Origin: an uncultured Methylobacter sp.
Lineage (GTDB): Bacteria; Pseudomonadota; Gammaproteobacteria; Methylococcales; Methylomonadaceae
Length of the DNA: 10,115 nt
Reading direction: 5' to 3'
NCBI GenBank assembly: GCA_903831545.1
Contig: CAIKYI010000199.1
Span: forward strand, 1 to 10,115
The notes beneath the pieces were generated by a model that saw only the letters and a program-made list of their open reading frames with translations, did no database searches and had not been told where the DNA came from. A program made the translations under genes and the position numbers. Of the stretch, positions 1-6,000 are shown one piece after another; position 1 is the first letter of the stretch, and each line of letters opens with the position of its first letter.

Positions 1-60
1 GCGGCTTTGTATGAAGCTAAAGCAGGTGGCCGCAATCAAACCGTCTGGTTTGATGGGTGA
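1..60 (+). CDS. C-terminal end of a probable GGDEF-domain protein (diguanylate cyclase type), 5' part missing
   Basis: Frame 1 is open from the first base and ends at TGA 58-60, giving 19 residues that begin AALYEAKAGGRNQ. This matches the last helix and strand of GGDEF domains, whose usual ending is ALYxAKxxGRN followed by a short tail. The catalytic GG(D/E)EF loop lies outside the window, so activity cannot be judged; the protein simply ends about ten residues after the GRN motif, as many diguanylate cyclases do. It is convergent with the chemosensory operon, with 115 bp between its stop and the stop of the HD-GYP gene. If active it would make cyclic-di-GMP, the substrate of that neighbour. 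The call rests on a short segment, so it is likely but not certain. Confidence 0.72.
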   Translation, partial: AALYEAKAGGRNQTVWFDG

Positions 61-106
61 GTAACTCGCAATAAATACAATATTCCCCATATGCGCTTCA
101 TTGCAT

Positions 107-146
107 TCGGCACATATATAAAAGTGGTGGTTTATTAGTGTGCCGA
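107..146. terminator. Hairpin between convergent genes, possible weak bidirectional terminator
   Basis: TCGGCACA (107-114) and TGTGCCGA (139-146) are perfect 8-bp inverted arms. Inside them ATAAA (118-122) can pair with TTTAT (131-135), which extends the stem across a 3+3 internal loop to an 8-nt terminal loop. It lies between the two stop codons of convergent genes. No T-run follows immediately on either strand; the nearest on the plus strand is T6 at 161-166, 14 bp after the stem. A classical rho-independent terminator is therefore doubtful. The rest of 61-175 shows nothing recognisable. Confidence 0.3.
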
Positions 147-175
147 GCCTTACATCCTTATTTTTTGGCAATGGC

Positions 176-1201
176 TCAGAATGAAAAATTAAAGTTTTGT
201 TCCAGAAATAGCCGGATGCATGCTTCCACGACGAGCGGATCGTAAAGTTTGCCTTTATTCCTGGAAATTTCTTCCAGAGCAGCGTCAAGACCAAGACCGG
301 CGCGATAAGGTCGGTGTGAAACCATTGACTCAACCACATCGGCAACAGTGATGATTTTGGTTTCGATGGGTATTTGGTTATTTAAAAGCGCATTGGGATA
401 GCCTGAGCCATCCAAACGTTCATGGTGTTGCAGCACAATTTGTGCGATAGGCCAGGGGAAATCAATGTTCTTTAGAATATCGTAGCCGTTTTGGGAATGC
501 TCTTTGATAATGGCAAATTCATTGCCAGTCAGTTTGCCCGGCTTGGTAAGGATTTCGGCGGGGACTCTAATCTTGCCGACATCATGCACCACACTGGCCA
601 AGCCAATACATTCAATTTGTTCTTCTGAAAGTTGCAGCAAACTGGCAATGGCAATAGCGAGTTGGGCAACACGGCGCTGATGACCTGCGGTATAGGGATC
701 TCGCATTTCGACAATGGCGGCAAGCGCGGTGATGGAATCAATCAGGTTTTTTCTCAACCTTTTTTCACTTTCTTTCAGCTCGGCTGTCCGCGCTTCTACC
801 AGATCGTCCAGATTGTTTCGTAAATGGTTCAGTTCTAAATGGGTACGTACTCTGGCCAGTAATTCATTACGCTGGTAGGGCTTGGTAACAAAATCTACAG
901 CACCCATTTCAAAACCACGCACTTTTTCATCCGTTTCGGAGGCGGCGCTTACAAAAATAACGGGCACGTCACGCGTTAGAGGATTGGCCTTCAGGCGTCG
1001 GCAAACTTCGTAGCCGTCCATTTCGGGCATGCGTATATCAAGTAACACAAGGTTGGGTGGGTTTTGGGTGGCAGCACCCAAAGCCAGTTCGCCGCTGATA
1101 GCCGAACGCACCTCAAAACCCTCGGCTTTCAGAAGGTCTGTCAGTAGCCTTAAAGAAGCTGGCGTATCATCGACTACAAGTATTTTACCTTTATATGGCA
1201 T
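176..1201 (-). CDS. Response regulator: receiver domain fused to HD-GYP cyclic-di-GMP phosphodiesterase domain
   Basis: 341 aa, cytoplasmic, no signal or membrane segment. Residues 5-122 form a receiver domain with acidic pair D11/D12, phospho-acceptor D55 (in LLDIRMP), S85 and K107. A short helical linker (about 125-152) leads to an HD-GYP domain (about 155-335). Its ligand residues look complete: H174, HD 206-207 with K210, H235, the HHERLDGSGYP motif at 259-269, and D288, followed by a typical RPYR. HD-GYP enzymes hydrolyse cyclic-di-GMP to pGpG or GMP. Position H-4 is Tyr (DPYTAGH) rather than the Glu of DPETGAH forms, which suggests a two-metal rather than three-metal centre (inference). 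The ATG lies 14 bp after the hybrid-kinase stop with no clear Shine-Dalgarno sequence, so translation may be coupled. It is the obvious output partner of the kinase upstream; phosphorylation by CheA is also possible. Confidence 0.93.
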   Translation of the reverse strand: MPYKGKILVVDDTPASLRLLTDLLKAEGFEVRSAISGELALGAATQNPPNLVLLDIRMPEMDGYEVCRRLKANPLTRDVPVIFVSAASETDEKVRGFEMGAVDFVTKPYQRNELLARVRTHLELNHLRNNLDDLVEARTAELKESEKRLRKNLIDSITALAAIVEMRDPYTAGHQRRVAQLAIAIASLLQLSEEQIECIGLASVVHDVGKIRVPAEILTKPGKLTGNEFAIIKEHSQNGYDILKNIDFPWPIAQIVLQHHERLDGSGYPNALLNNQIPIETKIITVADVVESMVSHRPYRAGLGLDAALEEISRNKGKLYDPLVVEACIRLFLEQNFNFSF

Positions 1202-1215
1202 ATTAAATTTGCGGA

Positions 1216-3729
1216 TTAGTTAATCTGTAATACTTTAAGGATTGCCGGATAATCATAGTTAGCCACCAAGTCTGCCAGGGTCTTGTGTAGCTTCGCATCA
1301 TAGGAAGCAATTTGCCCGATAATAGCCTTGATACGATCGTCCTCAAGGCTTTGCAAAGCCTCGTAAAGTTCTTTTCGCAGGTTCTTTGGCAACACGGACA
1401 TCATCTTGGCGGTCAATAAAACTGCTTTATATTCTTCTATTGGCAGTGGTGTTGCGTAAAGGTATTTTACACGGAGTTGCTTGGTCAGACATTCATATAT
1501 TTCGTTGAAACGATAAGGTTTACGCACGAAGTCATCCATACCTACCTTAAGTAATTCGTCACGTTGTTCGGCAAAGACTGAGGCGGTGACGGCGACGATC
1601 TTCACGTCTTGGCCGCCCGGCATCTCACGAATGCACCGCGTTGCTTCCAGGCCGTCCATTACGGGCATGCGCCAGTCCATCCAGATTAAATGTGGTCGCC
1701 AGCTCTGAAAAAGAAGCACGCCTTCGGCACCGTTTTCCGCTACCTTGACCGGGAAATTGAGGTTTTCCATAAGCTTGGTGAGTAACAATTGATTCTCCAA
1801 TTGATCTTCAACGATCAATATACGGTACTCGGGTTGATTGGGGGCCAGTCCCACCACCTCACCTATAACCGCATGTTCGGAGCGGGTTACATCGGACGCA
1901 TCCACGCGTTTAGCGGGTAACTCCAGGCGAAATAAAGAGCCTACGCCAAGGGTACTGTCTAAAGTTAGCGAGCCTCCCATTAGTTGCACAAACTGTCTGC
2001 TGATGGTCAAGCCCAAGCCTGTGCCTTTTTGCATGGCGGATTCGCCTATTTGCAAAAATGGTTCGAACACTTTCTCCTGATCAATTTGGTTGATGCCGGG
2101 GCCAGTGTCTTCAACTTCAATCAACAAACGTTGCGGCATGATGTTCGGCTTTATTCCGAAGCGCACGGTAACGCCACCCAGTTTTGTAAATTTTATCGCA
2201 TTACCTACCAGGTTGATTAATACCTGGCGCAAGCGAACCTCATCGCCCATGATATAACGGGGAAATTCAGAAGACTGCTCAACCAGCAGTTGTAACCCCC
2301 TTTCTTGGGCACGTAACTGCATCATATCGGTGACGTCGCGAACCATATTACCTAAATCGAAAGGCGCTTTTTCAACTTGCAAACGACCTGCTTCGATTTT
2401 TGCCATTTCCAGCACGTCGTTTATAAGGGTTAGCAAATGCTCGCCACTGCTGTTGATGATGTCGAGGTTCTCGCGATGGGCTTGTAACATCTGTGGATCA
2501 TTGCGCATCATATTTGAGAAACCGAGAATGGCGTTAAGCGGTGTACGTAATTCATGGCTCATGTTGGATAAAAATACGCTTTTGGCCTGGTTGGCGTGTT
2601 CAGCTTGCAGCTGAGCTTTTTTGGCCCGCGCGTTGGCGCGTAACATGGCCTCGGAAACGCAGGAGATCATGGTCCCGGTCAGGATAAACACGCACATGCC
2701 TAACCAGTCAGCGGTGCGGGTAATGAAAGCTCCGCCTACAAGTACTGGTCCCAGGAAAATAGCGATCAGGGAGGCCAGAGCTGTTCCCAGCAAACCTGAA
2801 AAAAGACCGCCGTAAAGCGATATCACCATGACCGCAGGATAAAAGGTCAGCCAGACCAGTGAAGTGCCCAGCGTCTGTAAGGGCCAGAGTCGTAAAGCAG
2901 CGGCTAGGGAAATCACTGCCAGCGTAAAGAAAAAACGATTGAGTTTGCCGGGAGGGGCAGGGTTAGTGTTAGTAAAAATTTCATCAACAGTATCGCCCAA
3001 GATGGAGCTTAACAGTTTATTTGTCATGAGCATCATGAGCATCATGATCAGCGCAAAGACGATAAAAATGATTCGTAACACAAACGCTTTTTTCTCTGCC
3101 GCCAGAACCGCCTCCAGCGTGCGTTTTTCCATTAGCTGATAAAAATCATGTATGGGTGCCATGATAGCGCCTTTGGCCTGGTTGTATTTGTCGTCATTCA
3201 ACATTTGGCGAGCCTTGGGACGGTTCGTTTCTGCTTGAGAGTCCGTCGATTCAACCAGCTTCATCGCTTCGAATTCTGTGGAGGTTAAGGTATCAGACTT
3301 CGCTTTGGCTTCTTCCAGTTTACGGAATTCTTCGTCAACAAAGCCGGTTTTTCGCATCAGATCAAGTAATGCAATAGCGGGTCCGTTGTTGTTGTCGGGT
3401 ACTATTTTGTTCGCCAGTACAAGATCCCAGTAAATATTATGATATTTTTCCGGTCGTGGCTGTTTACCGTCACGGATAGCCAAAATGGACTGGTAGTATT
3501 TTTTGTAGAGCGGGTCGCCAGTCTCTACGTAACTTCGCGCCATTCTTGTCAGATCTTCCGATGATTGGCGTAGCTCATCCGCAAGCAGAAAGGACTGAAG
3601 GCGCAAGTCGTTGGCACGGTCAATTTGTTTTTCTGACCAGGTGTAAATTGCAAAGGCAATGGCGAGGACAACGAACATGCCAGTCACAATCCAGATATAG
3701 CGTGTAGAGAGTGACTGTTTTTGTTGCAT
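1216..3729 (-). CDS. Membrane hybrid sensor histidine kinase (two membrane regions, HisKA, HATPase, receiver)
   Basis: 837 aa. TM1 is about 11-30; a mainly helical extracytoplasmic segment spans about 32-212 (ordered blocks such as DLTRMARSYVETGDP and NIYWDLV); TM2 is about 215-236. A second membrane block, about 265-358, with roughly four helices, resembles the KdpD-like DUF4118 module. A short coiled coil then leads to HisKA, with phospho-acceptor H392 in SHELRTPLNA, and to the HATPase domain with N-box N510, DTGPGI 541-546 and GTGLGL 569-574. The receiver spans about 635-750, with D642, phospho-acceptor D685, T715 and K737 all present. The helical tail 755-837 is not an HPt domain by sequence. 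With no HPt visible here, D685 may act as an internal regulator, or phosphate may pass to an external HPt such as CheA P1; alternatively H392 may phosphorylate the HD-GYP regulator directly. The ATG at 3729 has no good Shine-Dalgarno sequence. The ligand is unknown. Confidence 0.93.
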   Translation of the reverse strand: MQQKQSLSTRYIWIVTGMFVVLAIAFAIYTWSEKQIDRANDLRLQSFLLADELRQSSEDLTRMARSYVETGDPLYKKYYQSILAIRDGKQPRPEKYHNIYWDLVLANKIVPDNNNGPAIALLDLMRKTGFVDEEFRKLEEAKAKSDTLTSTEFEAMKLVESTDSQAETNRPKARQMLNDDKYNQAKGAIMAPIHDFYQLMEKRTLEAVLAAEKKAFVLRIIFIVFALIMMLMMLMTNKLLSSILGDTVDEIFTNTNPAPPGKLNRFFFTLAVISLAAALRLWPLQTLGTSLVWLTFYPAVMVISLYGGLFSGLLGTALASLIAIFLGPVLVGGAFITRTADWLGMCVFILTGTMISCVSEAMLRANARAKKAQLQAEHANQAKSVFLSNMSHELRTPLNAILGFSNMMRNDPQMLQAHRENLDIINSSGEHLLTLINDVLEMAKIEAGRLQVEKAPFDLGNMVRDVTDMMQLRAQERGLQLLVEQSSEFPRYIMGDEVRLRQVLINLVGNAIKFTKLGGVTVRFGIKPNIMPQRLLIEVEDTGPGINQIDQEKVFEPFLQIGESAMQKGTGLGLTISRQFVQLMGGSLTLDSTLGVGSLFRLELPAKRVDASDVTRSEHAVIGEVVGLAPNQPEYRILIVEDQLENQLLLTKLMENLNFPVKVAENGAEGVLLFQSWRPHLIWMDWRMPVMDGLEATRCIREMPGGQDVKIVAVTASVFAEQRDELLKVGMDDFVRKPYRFNEIYECLTKQLRVKYLYATPLPIEEYKAVLLTAKMMSVLPKNLRKELYEALQSLEDDRIKAIIGQIASYDAKLHKTLADLVANYDYPAILKVLQIN

Positions 3730-3774
3730 GAGTATTTGTTATTTTAGGAATTTGAGGAGTAAAAGCTTAGTCGA

Positions 3775-3803
3775 GTAGGTCGGGTTACGCTAACCCGACC
3801 TAC
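3775..3803. repeat. Perfect 13-bp palindrome (REP-like intergenic repeat)
   Basis: GTAGGTCGGGTTA (3775-3787), loop CGC (3788-3790), then the exact reverse complement TAACCCGACCTAC (3791-3803). It sits in the 103-bp gap between the smaller MCP and the hybrid kinase. No T-run follows on the minus strand, so it does not look like a rho-independent terminator. Its composition and form resemble short dispersed palindromes of the REP type known in many proteobacteria (general knowledge; copy number in this genome is not visible). An outer 8-bp inverted pair, AGCTTAGT (3764-3771) and ACTAAGCT (3824-3831), encloses it. In the transcript it could shield upstream che mRNA from 3' exonucleases or reduce expression of the two distal genes. 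Confidence 0.8.
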
Positions 3804-3832
3804 AGATTTAATGGATTCGATTCACTAAGCTG

Positions 3833-5350
3833 TTAACGATCCTCCACTTTAAAAAATGACATGACTTCTTGCAACTGCATGGCCTGTCCGCTTAATTCTT
3901 CCGCTGTAGCAGCCAGTTGTTCTGAACCTGAGGCATATTGTTGCGAAGCTTTATCCAATTGACCAACTGCATTGCTGATTTGACCGATACCTTGTGCCTG
4001 TTCTTCAGAAGATGCGGTAATTTCTTCCACCAAATCGGCGGTTTTCTGGATATTGGGTACCATTTTTTCGAGCAGAGTTCCGGCTTCTTCAGCAATTTTG
4101 AAGCTGGTTTTGGCCAGACTATTAATCTCTTGCGCGGTTACCCGGCTGTTTTCGGCCAGTTTTCTGACTTCGGCTGCGACTACGGTAAAGCCTTTGCCAT
4201 GTTCACCGGCGCGCGCTGCTTCAATGGCCGCATTCAGTGACAACAGGTTGGTTTTATAAGCAATATCTTCAATCAAACCGATTTTGTCAGCAATTTCTTT
4301 CATTGCCTCTACGGTGCGTTTAACCGCAATACCGCCATTGGTGGCTTCTTCGGCAGCTGTTGTCGCCATATTGTTGGTGAGTTTGGCATTATCAGCGTTT
4401 TGTTTTACCGAGGAACTTAACTCTTCAATAGACGCGGTAGTTTCTTCAACGCCCGAGGCCTGTTCGGTGGCGCTTTGGCTAATAGCCTGCGCTGTGGCGC
4501 TGATTTCTTGTGAGGCACTGCCCAAGGCATCCGAATTGGCGCGAACTTGTTGCACCACATCGACTAAATGACGGTGCATCTCTCTCAGGGAGTCTGCAAC
4601 TTCGCCAATTTCATCTTCCCGGTTAATGGTTATTTCGGTCTTGAAGTCGCCTTCTGCCAGGGCTTCAACAACGTGTTTCAATTCATTCAGCGGATTAATA
4701 ATACCTCGGGCAATAAACCAACCCAGCAATGAAGTTAACAGCAAGATACTGCCGGCGATCATATTTAGCATAAGAGACGAATCGGACTTGATTATTGCGG
4801 CCTGCTCAGAGGTTTGCTTGCCATCAAATGCCATGTCATCCATGTGGTTCTGTAAAGCGTCATTAAACTTTTCAGCCTGTTCGGCGTTCTGGGACAGTAT
4901 CACGCGAGCCTCATCGGTTTTGTTTTGGCGCGATAAATCCAGCGTCTGTTCAATACCTGATATATATTCTTTGTAAGCGGCAACATCTTCAGCCAGCAAC
5001 TGCCTGTCCTTGTCGTCGACAATACAGCTTTTGCCCATGCAACCATCTATTTCAAATTTTTTCAGGGCAGCAGCGACCGCATCTTGCGCTTCCTTTATCT
5101 TGACTTCAATAGCCGCTACCTTGCTCGGATCGTTATTCAACACATGACGATAGATACGGACCCGCAGGCGACCAAGAGATACAGAGGCATCATCCAGCAG
5201 TATAAAACTGGGAAGAACGTTGGTATTGGCGTAATTGGTTTTATCATATACCTCGCTCATCTTGTTTTGTCCTAGCCAGGCCAGCGCTACTAAACCCAAA
5301 ATGGCGGAAGTGATCAGAAAAATCATCTTTCTAACAATGGTCATTTTCAT
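3833..5350 (-). CDS. Methyl-accepting chemotaxis protein with four-helix-bundle type sensor (smaller MCP)
   Basis: 505 aa. TM1 is about 8-27, the extracytoplasmic sensor about 30-190, TM2 about 193-214, HAMP about 215-267, and the signalling hairpin about 268-500. The sensor length and helical character fit the 4HB_MCP type; it holds two cysteines, C104 and C109 (CMGKSC). The hairpin tip is canonical ([21 protein letters not shown] region, 368-388) with R380 and E383. Relative to E. coli Tsr each arm lacks exactly seven residues, which points to the 34H class. The protein ends at KVEDR just after the C-terminal helix, so it has no CheR-binding pentapeptide tail. The first ATG (5350) is preferred to the one two codons later because AGAGGA lies 8 nt upstream. 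Its signalling domain is a close paralogue of that in the larger MCP, but the sensors are unrelated. It should dock on the CheA and CheW encoded here. Confidence 0.95.
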   Translation of the reverse strand: MKMTIVRKMIFLITSAILGLVALAWLGQNKMSEVYDKTNYANTNVLPSFILLDDASVSLGRLRVRIYRHVLNNDPSKVAAIEVKIKEAQDAVAAALKKFEIDGCMGKSCIVDDKDRQLLAEDVAAYKEYISGIEQTLDLSRQNKTDEARVILSQNAEQAEKFNDALQNHMDDMAFDGKQTSEQAAIIKSDSSLMLNMIAGSILLLTSLLGWFIARGIINPLNELKHVVEALAEGDFKTEITINREDEIGEVADSLREMHRHLVDVVQQVRANSDALGSASQEISATAQAISQSATEQASGVEETTASIEELSSSVKQNADNAKLTNNMATTAAEEATNGGIAVKRTVEAMKEIADKIGLIEDIAYKTNLLSLNAAIEAARAGEHGKGFTVVAAEVRKLAENSRVTAQEINSLAKTSFKIAEEAGTLLEKMVPNIQKTADLVEEITASSEEQAQGIGQISNAVGQLDKASQQYASGSEQLAATAEELSGQAMQLQEVMSFFKVEDR

Positions 5351-5358
5351 TTATTTAT

Positions 5359-5364
5359 TCCTCT
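5359..5364 (-). promoter_or_regulatory. Ribosome binding site of the smaller MCP
   Basis: AGAGGA on the minus strand, 8 nt before the ATG at 5350. It fixes the start at the first of two nearby ATG codons; the second would be 14 nt away. It is one of the two strongest Shine-Dalgarno sequences in the window. Confidence 0.7.
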
Positions 5365-5406
5365 AAAAATTAAAAATGCATGGATATGACGAACGCAGCA
5401 AAGCCG

Positions 5407-5434
5407 ATCCTAAACATGCATGAAGGTATCTCAA
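5407..5434 (-). promoter_or_regulatory. Weak candidate sigma70-type promoter before the smaller MCP
   Basis: On the minus strand TTGAGA (5434-5429, five of six to TTGACA) is followed after 16 bp by TAGGAT (5412-5407, four of six to TATAAT). It would start transcription near 5400 with a leader of about 50 nt. It lies in the 86-bp gap after cheW and could drive the three distal genes separately. The match is within what chance can give in AT-rich intergenic DNA. Confidence 0.22.
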
Positions 5435-5436
5435 TA

Positions 5437-5985
5437 TTAAATTTCGTTGATATCATTACCCATTTCGTATCCAGCGACTTGTTTGAGCTGTGATAATTCT
5501 TTTACCGAAAGGACCCGGTTAATATTTAATAAAATAATAAACGCGTCGCCAACCCGGCCCATTGCCTGAATAAAATCAGTCCGAATATCAGCGCCAAAAT
5601 CGGGGGGCGGCACAATATTGGCCTCAGGAATTTCAAGTATTTCATCAACCGCATCGACCAGCATGCCCAGCAACTGGGCGTCATCCTTATATTCCACCTG
5701 CACCAGCACAATACAGCTGCGTTTGGTTATTTCGCTGCTGTGCCGCCCAAGGCGCGCAGACAAATCAATCACCGGCACCACATTTCCCCTTAGATTGATA
5801 ACGCCACGAATATAATCGGGCGTCATCGGAACGTCAGTAATGGTGTTGATTTCGATAATTTCCTTTACATCTAAAATACTGATTGCCAGATTCTCATTGC
5901 CAGCCTGAAAAGTCAGGTACTGGCGCAATTGATCATGGACCACTAAGTCGGTTTTATTTACTTTTTGTTGTATTAATTGATTCAT
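5437..5985 (-). CDS. cheW: CheW chemotaxis coupling protein
   Basis: 182 aa, a single CheW domain covering about 20-165, soluble. CheW bridges MCP tips and the CheA P5 domain in the hexagonal array. The conserved signature GVINLRGNVVPVIDL is at 61-75, with the MCP-binding arginine at R66, and a second conserved block GMLVDAVDEILEI is at 107-119. It has a slightly longer N terminus (about 18 residues before the domain) and a short C-terminal tail compared with E. coli CheW (167 aa). The ATG is 15 bp after the stop of the larger MCP; AGG 11 nt upstream is only a weak Shine-Dalgarno sequence, so coupling to the upstream gene is likely. Its place between two MCPs argues that it serves both. Confidence 0.96.
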   Translation of the reverse strand: MNQLIQQKVNKTDLVVHDQLRQYLTFQAGNENLAISILDVKEIIEINTITDVPMTPDYIRGVINLRGNVVPVIDLSARLGRHSSEITKRSCIVLVQVEYKDDAQLLGMLVDAVDEILEIPEANIVPPPDFGADIRTDFIQAMGRVGDAFIILLNINRVLSVKELSQLKQVAGYEMGNDINEI

Positions 5986-6000
5986 GGCTGATTCTACCTG

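Noticed and set aside
1219..1464. HPt domain at the C terminus of the hybrid kinase
   Set aside because: The single histidine H815 is not in an HPt-like HxxKG context, so an HPt call is not supported.
3025..3042. Tandem 9-bp repeat CATGAGCAT x2 in the hybrid kinase gene
   Set aside because: It encodes part of the Met/Leu-rich TM2 (MMLMMLM) in frame; a simple consequence of hydrophobic low-complexity coding, with no sign of frameshift.
3775..3803. Rho-independent terminator after the smaller MCP
   Set aside because: The stem is strong but no T-run follows on the minus strand, and downstream genes fit the same operon; REP-like repeat is the better reading.
3833..3850. Smaller MCP truncated at its C terminus
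   Set aside because: The signalling helix is complete to FFKV, symmetrical with the descending arm; many MCPs end here without a tether tail.
5376..5422. Two ATGCAT palindromes (5376-5381 and 5416-5421) before the smaller MCP
   Set aside because: Six to eight base palindromes 34 bp apart in AT-rich DNA are expected by chance, and neither overlaps a convincing promoter.
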